Below, one piece after another: positions 1 to 10,173 of a stretch of DNA of 47,215 bases (positions are counted from its first letter, which is position 1; each line of letters starts with the position of its first letter). The notes beneath the pieces are model-generated. The model was not told the origin of the DNA and did not search any database. It worked only from the letters and a program-made list of their open reading frames with translations. The stretch is from Algoriphagus aquimarinus (lineage in GTDB: Bacteria; Bacteroidota; Bacteroidia; Cytophagales; Cyclobacteriaceae): positions 381,725 to 428,939 of the forward strand of contig NZ_FOKK01000002.1 in NCBI RefSeq assembly GCF_900112005.1, read 5' to 3'. The translations under genes were made by a program, and so were the position numbers.

Positions 1-3000
1 GGAGCAAGCAACATTTCAGGGACACTTACCAACCCAACCAATACCCCACAAACGGCCACTTACACCGTGACGCCTACTTCTGGAAGCTGTACTGGAAATA
101 CCTTTACTGTAATAGTAACCCTCAGTCCAAAACCAGCGGTTACAAACATGACTAGCGCGGTTTGTAGTGGCGATGCATTTACCGCAACACCAGCTAATGG
201 CACCAATGGAGTCGTTCCGGCAGGGACAACTTATTCTTGGAACTTGCTATCAGTGACTGGAGGCCTAACCGGAGGAACTTCAGGAAGTGGAAGCAGTATC
301 ACGGGTACACTTACGAACCCGACCAGTGTTCCTCAAACCGCTATATATGAGGTCACTCCTACCTCAGGTAGTTGTTCTGATAATACATTTTTGGTGACTG
401 TCACAGTGGACCCAAAACCTGAAGTAACGGACATCGCTGACACCATTTGTAGTGGAGATTCCTTTGCTCTGACACCTATTGATGCAACAGATGGAATTGT
501 ACCTCCAGGCACTACTTACTCATGGGGAGTTCCTGCAATTTCCGGTGGTTTAACTGGTGGAGCGATTGGATCCGGAAGTAGCATTTCTGGTACTTTGACC
601 AACCCTACCAATACTGTTCAAACAGCAACATATACCGTTACTCCTACTGTAAATGGCTGTACAGGTCCAAATTTCACAGTTACTGTAACTGTGGACCCTA
701 TTGCAACTATAACCCCTATCACCGACAACGTTTGTACTGGGGATGCCTTTTCAATCACACCAGCTAACGGAACTGATGGAATTGTACCAACTGGGACTAC
801 CTATACTTGGGACTCACCTATGGTAACTGGCGGCATTACTGGAGGAGCGGCTGGATCTGGAATTAGCATCGATGGTACGCTAGTCAATCCAACAAATACT
901 CCCCAAACTGCAACTTATACCGTTACTCCAACTTCGGGCAGCTGTATTGGACCGACGTTTACTGTAACACTGACAGTCGACCCCATTACTGCAATAACTG
1001 CTCAACCAACAAATACCGGAGATATTGAGTGTTTTGGGGATGGTTTTGACCCAATTTCTGTCACGGCAATAGGTGGTGGTCTTACTTACCAATGGTATTC
1101 TAAGACGGATACATCAGATCCAGTATCAAATCCTGGAACCGTGGTTTCAGGTGCAACCTCGGCAAGCTTTACTCCACCTTCAACTACTCCGTTTTTTAAT
1201 AGTTATTACTATTATGTAGCGGTTACAGGTAATTGTGGAGTTGAAATCTCGTCACTTTCTGGCGAATATATTGTTACTCCGCCTGCTACTTCAATAATAC
1301 AGCAACCCTTAACCACTGATGTTGAGAGATGTAAAGATGGCTCTTTCATCCCATTAGAAGTCATTGCAATTGGTGAGATAGATGCAACATTCCCAGCCAT
1401 TATTTATCAATGGTATAGTAATACTAGCCCATCAAATACAGGTGGAACTTTAATTTTAGGAGCTAATTCCTCAACTTTCACCCCTCCTAGTAATACAGTG
1501 GGTATAGTGTACTATTATGCAACCGCAGCTTCCAAATGCGGCACTGTACCAACTGATGTTTCAGGAGCGCATACTGTTACCCCCCTCACAGAAATTACTG
1601 ATGAAGATTTGGCAGGACAAACCATTTGTGATGGAGCATTCTTTAGCTCAATATCAGTGGATGCAATCGGTACAGGTACTTTGACTTACCAGTGGTATCA
1701 AAACGATCAGAATTCTACATCTACGGGAAACATCACGGCGATAGGTTCAGGTTCTAACTTATTTACCCCCCCAGCAACTTTAGGCACATATTACTACTTT
1801 GTGGTCGTTTCTAGTGATTGTGGACCGGATGAAACTTCCTCAGTTTCTGGTCTATTTACAGTCAATCCCATCCCAACCGTCACCAATACATATTTAGACC
1901 AAACCATTTGTTCCAGTGGTAGCACAACAGAAGTCATATTCACTTCTGATGTATCAGGAACAATTTTTAATTGGACTGCAACCGCAACTACCGGTGTTTC
2001 AGGGTTTACAGGAAACGGTTCAGGGCCAATCCCTATTGAAACAATATCCACCACGGCCACTACACAAGGAACGGTTACTTATGTAATTACTCCAACTGCT
2101 AATGGATGTCCTGGGCCAACGACAAGCTATACAGTATTTGTGGATCCGTTACCTACGGTAACCAACACACCGTTAACTCAAACTATTTGCTCAGGTGCAA
2201 GTACCACTGAAGTTCCGCTGACTTCAGATGTGGCGGGAACTACTTTTAATTGGACGGCAACCGCAACAACTGGAGTTTCTGGATTTACAGCTAGTGGTTC
2301 CGGTCCTATCCCTGTTGAAAAAATAACAACGACAGCAACTTCACAAGGAACGGTTACTTATGTAATTACTCCAATTGCAAGCGGCTGTCCTGGACCACCA
2401 ACGAACTATACCGTATTAGTGGATCCAATTCCTACGGTAACCAATACATTGCTAACTCAGACGATTTGCTCCGGAGGTAATACAACAGAAGTCTTACCTA
2501 CCTCAGATGTCGCGGGAACTACTTTTAATTGGACAGCAACGGCAACCACCGGAGTTTCCGGATTTACGGCTAGTGGTTCAGGACCGATCCCTGTCGAAGC
2601 CATATCTACTTCAGAGAATACGCAGGGAATGGTCACTTATGTAATTACTCCGACTGCTAGTGGATGTCCTGGTCCAGCAACAAACTATACCGTATTAGTT
2701 GATCCGCTTCCAACAGTAACCAACACTTCATTGACTCAAACCATTTGCTCTGGTGGAAGTACTACACAAGTTGACCTCACATCTGATGTTTCTGGAGTTA
2801 TCTTCAACTGGACAGCTAGTGCATCCTCTACAGATATATCCGGATTTACAATAAGTGGATCTGGACCAATCCCAGTTGAAACTATCTCCAATTCCGGAAC
2901 TACACAGGGAACTGTTACCTATTCCATTATACCGAGCGCAAACGGATGCTCAGGACCTGCTACTGACTATGTAGTCAGCGTTGATCCCCTACCAGTCCCT

Positions 3001-5667
3001 ACCTTTACCAGCTCTCCAGCTTCTAACGTTTGTGCGGAAATAGATGAAATAACTTATACTACGCAGTCGGGACAAACCAATTATATTTGGACTATTCCTG
3101 GAGTAGCCGGGACAGATTATAACATTACTGCAGGTGGAGTTAGCCCCTCAAACAATAGTGTAAGTATCATTTGGTTAACAGATGGGTCTAAAACCGTTGA
3201 AGTAAGCTACACCAATAGCAGCACAGGCTGTGTTGCAGCTAGCCCTGCTTCTTTTACTACAGATGTAGAGGAATTAGCGACGGTAAGTCCCACCTCCAAT
3301 TCTTTTCCTAGTGTATGTATCAGTTCTCCCATATTAAGTCCCTTTACCCAACCTACCACAGGAGTAACGGGAATAGGAACACCGACAGGACTTCCTCTTG
3401 GTGTCACTGCCACATTTAACCAATCGACAGGAGAAATTGAGTTCTCCGGAAATGTATCTGGAGCCCCTACCCAGCTTTATACTTATAGTATCCCATTGAC
3501 CGGAAATTGTATCAATGGCCTTACCGCAACTGGTACGATTGATGTAACGCCGGATTATGAATTGACTTCCGTTGGATCAGTATCAGCCACAGTATTACCA
3601 GGATCCGCGACGATAATTATTAACGGTAACGTATCTTCTCTTCCAGATGGTCAATATGTAGTGACATACGATTTGTTTGACCAGGATAATAATCTTATTC
3701 AAGGAAACATTGGCTCCGCACCATTTACAGTTTCAAATGGACGAGGATCCTTTCCTTCAATCGAACTCAGTGACGAGACTATAGAAGTATATGAACTAAC
3801 CATAAAGAGCATTAAAAAGGTAACAGATGTTTGTACTATCAATCTAGATGTTAATGACCCTGTGAATACGACCTTCTTCAGTCTCTGTGGAGCTCCTTTT
3901 AATGAAGATGGCACCTTCTATGTTCCTGCCGGGATATATGAAATAACTATTCAGGCCATCGCTGCTGGTAGTGCCGGCAATTCGGATTTAATTACCATAC
4001 CAGTAACTCCTGGTGAACCGCTGGGGATATTTGTCGGAGTAGGAGGTGCCGCAGGAACTGATAGAGACTCATGGGTTACACGGGACTCCTCGGATCCAAA
4101 TCCACAAAGCACTGCCCTGACATATGTAAGCGGATCGGGTGGAAATGTCAATGGACAAGTACTGATCTCATACTCGTGTCCTGACCCAAATAGTAATGAT
4201 TGTATTGAAGTGATCGACGATGGGGGGCAATCTGGCCTAACCGTTATTAGATTCATTTGTGATGATGCTTGGGATATTCCGGAAGGACTTGTTGAATTTT
4301 CAGTTTATGCCATAGGTGCCGGTGGGGGTGGTGGAATGGGCCCAACAGCTGGCGGAGGGGGTGCAGGCGGATTTACCTCGACCACATTCACGAGCACAGA
4401 TCCGTATGGGATTGCGGCAGGAAATTCATTGACCATTGACATCGGTACAGTTGGACTAGGCGCACCAACCGTAAATGTTAAAGGAGGAAATGGCGGGGAA
4501 ACGGAAGTATCAGATCCTAGCGGAAATATTTCCGTCAACCTAACTGCCCAAGGAGGTGGAGGCGGAGGTTCTTTTAATAATCTTGATGGTGGTAACGGTG
4601 CATCCGGTGGAGGTGGTGCTTACAGTGATCAGTCAAACGATACCCCAGGGATAGGAGGTGCCGGCATGCCTGGACAAGGAAATAATGGTGGCAATGGAGG
4701 TAGAGGAAATCGACCTAATCATGCTCGTGGTGGAGCTGGAGGTGGTGGCGTAGGTGGAATCGGAGAAAATGGTAGTGGAGCAGGTGTTGGTATTTCAAAA
4801 TCAGGGGTTGGGGGGAATGGAGTTGCTATTTCATTAGGTGGTACCACTTACCCATATGGAGCAGGAGGAGGAGGAATAGGATTTAATTTCAATGGAAATA
4901 CCAATGACCCAGGACTTGGAGGTGAAGTAAATGGAGTTATTATAGGAGGTACTGCAACTGATAATGGAATTGGAGGAAATGGTACTATTTACACCGGTTC
5001 AGGAGGGGGAGCTGGAACATTAGGAGGAGGAAACGGTTCTAGTGGCGTAGCATACATCACCTACTATAACTACCGCATCCTCCAAGTAGAATACCTCTAT
5101 TTCGAAGCCAAGCTCAACACAGCTAATCGATCAGGTGAACTTACTTGGGCAACAGCAAAGGAGTGGGAAAATGACCGTTTTGAGATTGAAAGAGCAACAA
5201 ACGGTGACTTAACTTCTTGGACTAAAATCGGAGAAGTGAAAGGTCAAGGATATAGCGACTCTGCTACTGATTACAAATTTGAAGACACAAATCTGCCAGC
5301 AGCTGGAGGTAATATTTTCTATCGATTGAAACAAATTGATGTAGATGGGTCATTTACTTATAGCGTCACTCGATCCATCAAAGTCCCAAGTTTAAAAGGA
5401 CAATCAAAATGGATTGCCTATCCTAATCCTAGCAGTCCAGGAAACTATGTAACTGTTGATTTATTGGACAGAAGTAACTTTAGAGATGAGCAAATAATAA
5501 TCAAAATCTCTGATGTGAAGGGAGTTTTCCAATCTCATTCTGTCAATACAATTGAAGAGGTAAGCATAGCCGTTAATAAGTATTTAGAGCAAGCTGCTCC
5601 TGGCATACATATCGTTCAGTTAATTTGGGGTACTAATAGCGAGCAACTCAAAATCGTTAGAAGGTAA
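1..5667 (+). CDS. Giant PKD/Ig-repeat surface protein with glycine-rich domain and T9SS type A sorting domain (5' end outside window)
   Basis: The reading frame is open from base 1, so the N-terminus lies outside the window; 1888 residues are visible. In order: PKD-like repeats of about 95 aa (to ~990), three Ig-like repeats with YQWY motifs (~990-1872), and four copies of a 93-aa PKD-like unit with an exact 279-bp period starting at 1873, 2152, 2431 and 2710 (core FNWTATATTGVSGF). Less repetitive domains follow (2995-4300), then a glycine-rich domain (~4318-5050, many GGGGG runs), and a fibronectin-like segment containing LTWATAKEWENDRFEIERA. The C-terminal ~85 residues have the YPNPS start and the ending LKIVRR typical of T9SS type A sorting domains. 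Inference: a secreted adhesin or surface-coat protein exported by the type IX system and anchored at the cell surface. The ligand is unknown. GTG at 67 is an internal codon, not the start. Confidence 0.9.
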   Translation, partial: GASNISGTLTNPTNTPQTATYTVTPTSGSCTGNTFTVIVTLSPKPAVTNMTSAVCSGDAFTATPANGTNGVVPAGTTYSWNLLSVTGGLTGGTSGSGSSITGTLTNPTSVPQTAIYEVTPTSGSCSDNTFLVTVTVDPKPEVTDIADTICSGDSFALTPIDATDGIVPPGTTYSWGVPAISGGLTGGAIGSGSSISGTLTNPTNTVQTATYTVTPTVNGCTGPNFTVTVTVDPIATITPITDNVCTGDAFSITPANGTDGIVPTGTTYTWDSPMVTGGITGGAAGSGISIDGTLVNPTNTPQTATYTVTPTSGSCIGPTFTVTLTVDPITAITAQPTNTGDIECFGDGFDPISVTAIGGGLTYQWYSKTDTSDPVSNPGTVVSGATSASFTPPSTTPFFNSYYYYVAVTGNCGVEISSLSGEYIVTPPATSIIQQPLTTDVERCKDGSFIPLEVIAIGEIDATFPAIIYQWYSNTSPSNTGGTLILGANSSTFTPPSNTVGIVYYYATAASKCGTVPTDVSGAHTVTPLTEITDEDLAGQTICDGAFFSSISVDAIGTGTLTYQWYQNDQNSTSTGNITAIGSGSNLFTPPATLGTYYYFVVVSSDCGPDETSSVSGLFTVNPIPTVTNTYLDQTICSSGSTTEVIFTSDVSGTIFNWTATATTGVSGFTGNGSGPIPIETISTTATTQGTVTYVITPTANGCPGPTTSYTVFVDPLPTVTNTPLTQTICSGASTTEVPLTSDVAGTTFNWTATATTGVSGFTASGSGPIPVEKITTTATSQGTVTYVITPIASGCPGPPTNYTVLVDPIPTVTNTLLTQTICSGGNTTEVLPTSDVAGTTFNWTATATTGVSGFTASGSGPIPVEAISTSENTQGMVTYVITPTASGCPGPATNYTVLVDPLPTVTNTSLTQTICSGGSTTQVDLTSDVSGVIFNWTASASSTDISGFTISGSGPIPVETISNSGTTQGTVTYSIIPSANGCSGPATDYVVSVDPLPVPTFTSSPASNVCAEIDEITYTTQSGQTNYIWTIPGVAGTDYNITAGGVSPSNNSVSIIWLTDGSKTVEVSYTNSSTGCVAASPASFTTDVEELATVSPTSNSFPSVCISSPILSPFTQPTTGVTGIGTPTGLPLGVTATFNQSTGEIEFSGNVSGAPTQLYTYSIPLTGNCINGLTATGTIDVTPDYELTSVGSVSATVLPGSATIIINGNVSSLPDGQYVVTYDLFDQDNNLIQGNIGSAPFTVSNGRGSFPSIELSDETIEVYELTIKSIKKVTDVCTINLDVNDPVNTTFFSLCGAPFNEDGTFYVPAGIYEITIQAIAAGSAGNSDLITIPVTPGEPLGIFVGVGGAAGTDRDSWVTRDSSDPNPQSTALTYVSGSGGNVNGQVLISYSCPDPNSNDCIEVIDDGGQSGLTVIRFICDDAWDIPEGLVEFSVYAIGAGGGGGMGPTAGGGGAGGFTSTTFTSTDPYGIAAGNSLTIDIGTVGLGAPTVNVKGGNGGETEVSDPSGNISVNLTAQGGGGGGSFNNLDGGNGASGGGGAYSDQSNDTPGIGGAGMPGQGNNGGNGGRGNRPNHARGGAGGGGVGGIGENGSGAGVGISKSGVGGNGVAISLGGTTYPYGAGGGGIGFNFNGNTNDPGLGGEVNGVIIGGTATDNGIGGNGTIYTGSGGGAGTLGGGNGSSGVAYITYYNYRILQVEYLYFEAKLNTANRSGELTWATAKEWENDRFEIERATNGDLTSWTKIGEVKGQGYSDSATDYKFEDTNLPAAGGNIFYRLKQIDVDGSFTYSVTRSIKVPSLKGQSKWIAYPNPSSPGNYVTVDLLDRSNFRDEQIIIKISDVKGVFQSHSVNTIEEVSIAVNKYLEQAAPGIHIVQLIWGTNSEQLKIVRR
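1873..2994 (+). repeat. Four tandem 279-bp coding repeats
   Basis: Units begin at 1873, 2152, 2431 and 2710, each opening with a Pro-Thr-Val-Thr-Asn codon block. The first three spacings are exactly 279 bp (93 codons); the fourth unit runs to about 2994. Blocks such as the codons for FNWTATATTG are nearly identical at DNA level between units 2 and 3, suggesting recent duplication or gene conversion. They encode PKD-like domains of the adhesin. Confidence 0.85.
4318..5050 (+). other. Glycine-rich coding domain of the adhesin
   Basis: About 245 codons very rich in Gly, Asn, Ala and Ser (GAGGGGGMGP, GGGGGGSFNN, GGGAGGGGVGG). Local G content on the + strand rises because of GGN codons. The composition resembles the glycine-rich domains found in Bacteroidota and animal surface proteins, here placed just before the linker and the T9SS sorting domain. 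Confidence 0.7.
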
Positions 5668-5686
5668 ACGAATTAAGAACTAACTG

Positions 5687-5722
5687 AAAAGCCCTTATGA
5701 AATCAATTTCATAAGGGCTTTT
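5687..5722. terminator. Bidirectional intrinsic terminator between convergent genes
   Basis: A 17-bp perfect inverted repeat (5687-5703 with 5706-5722) has an A-run on the left and a T-run on the right. The GCCCTTATGAAA stem can stop transcription from either side. It sits between the adhesin stop (5667) and the stop of the convergent AsmA-like gene (5752). Confidence 0.9.
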
Positions 5723-5751
5723 CTCATTTAAATGCGATATATATACCAACT

Positions 5752-8700
5752 CTAATCCTCTTCCTTTCTCTTTGGCGCTTTGGGTTGTCCGAGTCCCAAA
5801 GTCCCTTTAAGTCCACTAAATGTAGCTCGCCACCATCCTCCAAAAATAAACTTGGACTTGTCTCGCTCGAAGTACACTCGTGAGGTCACACGATGATTCA
5901 GAAACTTCCTTGGGTTATTATTTTTAGCAAAGGTGTTGGCAAGGAAAGTCATCAAACCAAGTTTACCTCTGCCCTTCTCTAAAGTCAAAGAATCCAAGAA
6001 CTCAATCTTCAGATCCTTATACTTAAAGTTCATTTTACCTCGAGCCACATCGTCGTCCATTCTGAAATTCCATTTACCATCAGTAACTCGACCATCTACC
6101 ACTCTTAAAAAAAGCCCTCTACTGAGCATATTATTAAGATGTTTAAGGTCAAACTTTCCCAATTCCACATCCACATCCATAGGGTAAGGATCACCAAAAT
6201 ACATGTTAGCTGTTAATTGCACTTCTCCGTCGCCCATCAGTTTAGAAGTGGCCGACAGCAAACTAGACTCTACGGGGAATTGCTCACCACTTCTTCTCAT
6301 TGCAAATGGAACAATAGAAGCATTGAGGTCATCAAAGTGAATAGCCCCAGGAAGCATCGCTTTTGGGGCAAACTCCTGATACCTGACCAATCCATCGCTA
6401 ACTATCACCGAATCTATAGTTAAATCAAACGGAGCATTTTCCATTAATTGCTGAGGCATTGGCTTGATAATTCCTTCCTTAATGGGAATTCTCTTATCTC
6501 TAAACACATCCATTTGAAAACCATCCAACTTTAGTGAATGAGCCTTTAAGTTGTTGTTATTAAAATATTCTTGAAAATCTATGTCCTTTAGATGTACGCT
6601 ACTAGCAAAAGCCGTGATTGTATTGTCTTGATATACTCTTTTCCTCAGGAACTCGTATCTCCCCATAGCTGGCTCGAAATAGACACTATCAAGTATAATA
6701 TCATTGTTCAAATACCTGATCTTACCAATAGTTAGCCTACTCATACTATCTTTTGTATAAATGCGGTAGTTGGAAAGAGATAAACTAAGATCCTTCTCAA
6801 GCAGTAACTGAGGACTAAAATCCTTACTCTTTTTCAGCAAATCCAGATTCATGGCTTTTAATCCAAAATCCACATCTCGAAAAGCCATTCTAGGTATTTG
6901 GCCTCCATCCTTGTGATAGAAAGCAATATTTCCTTTTTGAACTAACACATCCTGCAAAAGCACAGATTCTATTAGCCCAGATTCCTTGGAATCCTTTCTG
7001 GGATTTTCAGGTTTTTTGGATTTCTCGCCCGAATCCAGATATACTTTAATCGTTGGATTACTTAATCGAAGCTGACTTAGATCAAAAATCCCCGTGGACT
7101 GAATGTCACGGAGATTGTTATTTCGCACGCCAAGTTGATCAATCTTCGCAGATACGATCGGTCGTCCGGGAGCACCGGTAGTATTTCTTGGGATTATTTC
7201 AAAATCAGAAAAAACAGTTTCTACATCCGTATTATCTACTGTCAAGCTAGAGAACTTAATCGTATGCATACTATCTGGCAATGCATAGGAGAAATCTTCC
7301 AACGTCAAATTTATTTCTCTAAAAAGCCCTTCTATATCCTGCTTTGCATTTGTTGCCGAATCCAGATTCAACCCATTTATTTCCAAATCAAAATCTGTTT
7401 GAATGGACTGGAAATCGTTATCTCCAATTCTATAGTTCAAACTCAATTTTGAATTCTTTGCCACAACTCCTTCAATTGTAACTCGCTCAATAGACTTTGG
7501 AAGAGACTTACCATCTAGAGAATCATCTTTTTTCCCATCCCCACTCTCCTCATAATCTCTATTAATTTCTAAACTGATCGTACTACCATCTACTACCAGC
7601 CTATCCAAATCAAGTTGATTTTCAAACAAAAAAGACTCTATATCCACTCCCTCGAATAACACACTTGGCAAGACCAGAGAAAGTGCGATTTTACTCTTTA
7701 TAGACTTACTTGGCTTCAATATTAGATTATCGACAGATATAGTTTTTGATTTTGAATTGAATCTCAATCCATCAGTATCCACCTCATAATTCCCACCTGC
7801 TACAGAAAAATCATATTTCCTCAATATCAACTCTATTTCATCAGAGAAGAATGTCCTCCCAGGATCAGAAACTTGCCCCTTTTGCAGATAAAACCCCTTA
7901 AGATTCAGAGAAAGACTATCCTCGCTTAAAGACAATTCCTTGGTCGCTGCATGATTAAGATAATGCACCTGGCCATCACTGAAACTGACTGAATCTATCT
8001 GTATATGAGAAAAATATGAGGTGAGTAACTCTTCAATTTCATCAGAAGATTCTACCTGGTTTGAGCCGCCACCGGCTGTATTCTTCTTCCTAAATCGAGT
8101 TAAACTTGCATTAGGTGAGGGAACCAGAATCCTGTTAATTAGTAGCTTTTCGTCTTGATAGGCTGCCATCAGATCAATCCCTTCGACTCTAAATTCAGGT
8201 ATGGTAAGGTTCAAGATCACAGTCTTGCCATAACTATCTAGGATGTACTGAATGGAGTCTGGATTTTCGGGTCTCAGGGTAAAATTGTTTACCACTACCA
8301 GGGAATTCTTCGAGTCTATCAAGACCTTATCAGCCATGAATTCATGGAGATTATCTCGCAATTTCAGCCTGTATTTATCCAAACTAAGCACCATTTCCTC
8401 CGCTAGGAATTGATTTCTAACATCAATATCCGAATTCGGCTGAAGGAACACTTTTTCTAATAGCAAACTGAATTTTTCAAACCCAATATCATTACTCCTT
8501 ACACCCTGCTCATTTTTGAATTGGACTTCGCCCTCCTGCAAATCAAACCTTCCTATGGCTACCTCATTCAAATAGCCCTTCAATAGCTCTGCAATAGGCT
8601 CACTACCCCCATCCCCGGATCCACTCAGTAGTTCTGTAATCTCTACTTTAGGAGATTGAACCAACATTTCATCAATACTCAATTTCCCCTCTCGATAGAG

Positions 8701-10092
8701 TTTCTTTAGATTGGCTTTGTTAAGAGAGAGTTTGGGTAATGAGATCCTGATAATATTTTTCGGCTGCAATTTTTCAAGTGCCGTCTTCCTAGGCTCCACC
8801 AGCACATTTTCTATGATAATTTCATCTTTAAAGGAAGAGACGCTTACCCGATCACTGTATATCACATGAATCTCGTCAGATAAATACAAATCAGCATCTT
8901 GAATTTCCATGGCAGCATCTTCACCATAAAAAAACTGATTTCCTTTTCTAGACTCATCCGCACCCAAATAAAACTTGACCATCTTAAAATCAAGCTTCTG
9001 GATATCAATACGGTTTTTCAGCGTGTCTTCAGCATCGGAAATGATAAACTTTCCATTATTAACAGAAAGCTCCTTTACCTCAAATGACTCCAATATCCCC
9101 TTAATCAACTCATTCAAATCACCCGTAGCGGTACTATCTATCGTTTCCCGTTTACTTTGCAGTACCCGAAATTCTGGATTGTTAAGAATGATCTCATCTA
9201 TCGCAACATTGGAAGTCATGAAAGCTTCATTCAGCGCAACATTACCAACCCGTAGCTCATCCAAACTCACATCATAATAGGTTTTACTATCACGAGTTCT
9301 ATCAGGATAAAGCTTGAAGCCTTTGATATCTATCACATTATCCAATGAACTAACATAAACCTGACTCGCAGTGATGGAATGAACTCCATCTGGAAGAGGA
9401 AAATCAACATTATTGAGATCAAACTCAAACCCTCTCGCATTGAATGGTGTTTTCCATTCCTCCCGACTTGTCCAATCGATATCCTTTACTAAAAGTCTGG
9501 TATTTTCAGCTTTTAAGGAGTTTTGGCTGAGGAAGTTTAAAAAGAATAAATCCGCATGATTGATTGATAATTCGGAGATATAGACACCTTTAAATCTAGT
9601 ATTATTAATAATTTTCTTTAGCTCATTCTCTAACGCTTTTACCGAGGATTCTTTGATAATAGCATTGTCCAAACTGTCTGAAATTGGCAAATCCATACTG
9701 ATAACAGGGTTATCAAAGCCCAGTTTCCCAATATAAAAAACCCCTTCCGAGAAATCATACCACAGATTACGGAGTGACAGTTCATCCAATGTCAAGTCAA
9801 ATAATGCCTGCTTCTGATCTGGTCTTCTCTCCCCTACCGGCTTCATGATTAAGCCGTCTAAAAACACGCCCCTCCTGATTAATGAGAATCTAACTCTATT
9901 AAAATCAATTGTATAGACACCCTGCGCAGAATCGTTTATTTTTCGTCTAGCCCAATCAGCAAGCACAAAGTTGGCTCCGAAATAAAACAGAAACTCTAAA
10001 AAAATGATGGATAGAAAAGCAAACATCATCCACCTCAGCACCTTCTTTCTAAAGGGATGTTTGGAATGTTTGTCTTTTTGCTCTTCAGCCAT
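5752..10092 (-). CDS. AsmA-like large membrane-anchored periplasmic protein
   Basis: 1446 aa from ATG at 10092. The frame extends to a TTG at 10122, but the ATG is preferred because it gives a sensible lysine/histidine-rich cytoplasmic N-terminus followed by one hydrophobic anchor (about residues 19-42, MMFAFLSIIFLEFLFYFGAN). The rest is long beta-rich sequence with repeated short 'D-x-L-x-L-x-x-F' strands, as in AsmA/TamB/DUF748-like bridge proteins. The C-terminus (LANTFAKNNNP, then VYFERDKSKFIFGGWW) resembles AsmA-type C-terminal domains of Bacteroidota. Family knowledge: AsmA-like proteins are inner-membrane anchored, span the periplasm and are implicated in phospholipid transport or outer-membrane homeostasis. 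The precise subfamily is inferred from architecture, not from a database hit. It is transcribed alone, from a promoter just below a tRNA-like RNA terminator. Confidence 0.75.
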   Translation of the reverse strand: MAEEQKDKHSKHPFRKKVLRWMMFAFLSIIFLEFLFYFGANFVLADWARRKINDSAQGVYTIDFNRVRFSLIRRGVFLDGLIMKPVGERRPDQKQALFDLTLDELSLRNLWYDFSEGVFYIGKLGFDNPVISMDLPISDSLDNAIIKESSVKALENELKKIINNTRFKGVYISELSINHADLFFLNFLSQNSLKAENTRLLVKDIDWTSREEWKTPFNARGFEFDLNNVDFPLPDGVHSITASQVYVSSLDNVIDIKGFKLYPDRTRDSKTYYDVSLDELRVGNVALNEAFMTSNVAIDEIILNNPEFRVLQSKRETIDSTATGDLNELIKGILESFEVKELSVNNGKFIISDAEDTLKNRIDIQKLDFKMVKFYLGADESRKGNQFFYGEDAAMEIQDADLYLSDEIHVIYSDRVSVSSFKDEIIIENVLVEPRKTALEKLQPKNIIRISLPKLSLNKANLKKLYREGKLSIDEMLVQSPKVEITELLSGSGDGGSEPIAELLKGYLNEVAIGRFDLQEGEVQFKNEQGVRSNDIGFEKFSLLLEKVFLQPNSDIDVRNQFLAEEMVLSLDKYRLKLRDNLHEFMADKVLIDSKNSLVVVNNFTLRPENPDSIQYILDSYGKTVILNLTIPEFRVEGIDLMAAYQDEKLLINRILVPSPNASLTRFRKKNTAGGGSNQVESSDEIEELLTSYFSHIQIDSVSFSDGQVHYLNHAATKELSLSEDSLSLNLKGFYLQKGQVSDPGRTFFSDEIELILRKYDFSVAGGNYEVDTDGLRFNSKSKTISVDNLILKPSKSIKSKIALSLVLPSVLFEGVDIESFLFENQLDLDRLVVDGSTISLEINRDYEESGDGKKDDSLDGKSLPKSIERVTIEGVVAKNSKLSLNYRIGDNDFQSIQTDFDLEINGLNLDSATNAKQDIEGLFREINLTLEDFSYALPDSMHTIKFSSLTVDNTDVETVFSDFEIIPRNTTGAPGRPIVSAKIDQLGVRNNNLRDIQSTGIFDLSQLRLSNPTIKVYLDSGEKSKKPENPRKDSKESGLIESVLLQDVLVQKGNIAFYHKDGGQIPRMAFRDVDFGLKAMNLDLLKKSKDFSPQLLLEKDLSLSLSNYRIYTKDSMSRLTIGKIRYLNNDIILDSVYFEPAMGRYEFLRKRVYQDNTITAFASSVHLKDIDFQEYFNNNNLKAHSLKLDGFQMDVFRDKRIPIKEGIIKPMPQQLMENAPFDLTIDSVIVSDGLVRYQEFAPKAMLPGAIHFDDLNASIVPFAMRRSGEQFPVESSLLSATSKLMGDGEVQLTANMYFGDPYPMDVDVELGKFDLKHLNNMLSRGLFLRVVDGRVTDGKWNFRMDDDVARGKMNFKYKDLKIEFLDSLTLEKGRGKLGLMTFLANTFAKNNNPRKFLNHRVTSRVYFERDKSKFIFGGWWRATFSGLKGTLGLGQPKAPKRKEED

Positions 10093-10128
10093 ATAGCACG
10101 GATTTTTGTCTAAAATAGACAATTAGTG

Positions 10129-10136
10129 CAAACTTA
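10129..10136 (-). promoter_or_regulatory. Candidate -7 box for the AsmA-like gene
   Basis: TAAGTTTG on the minus strand matches the Bacteroidota TAnnTTTG element. It lies 36 nt before the ATG at 10092 and just downstream of the tRNA-like RNA terminator, so the AsmA-like gene probably has its own transcript. No clear TTG -33 element is seen. Confidence 0.5.
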
Positions 10137-10140
10137 AATG

Positions 10141-10168
10141 AAAAAAGCAGCACAGATGTGCTGCTTTT
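10141..10168 (-). terminator. Intrinsic terminator of tRNA-like RNA copy 1
   Basis: On the minus strand a GC-rich hairpin (AAGCAGCACA / TGTGCTGCTT) is followed by six T. It starts only a few nt after the 3' end of the tRNA-like RNA (10174), defining the transcript end. Confidence 0.85.
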
Positions 10169-10173
10169 AAAAG

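Noticed and set aside
1873..2994. Regular repeats as a CRISPR array
   Set aside because: The 279-bp period, in-frame coding and protein-level conservation show they are coding repeats, with no spacer structure.
880..4538. Several long minus-strand ORFs inside the adhesin gene
   Set aside because: Shadow frames caused by the repetitive Thr/Gly-rich coding sequence on the plus strand.
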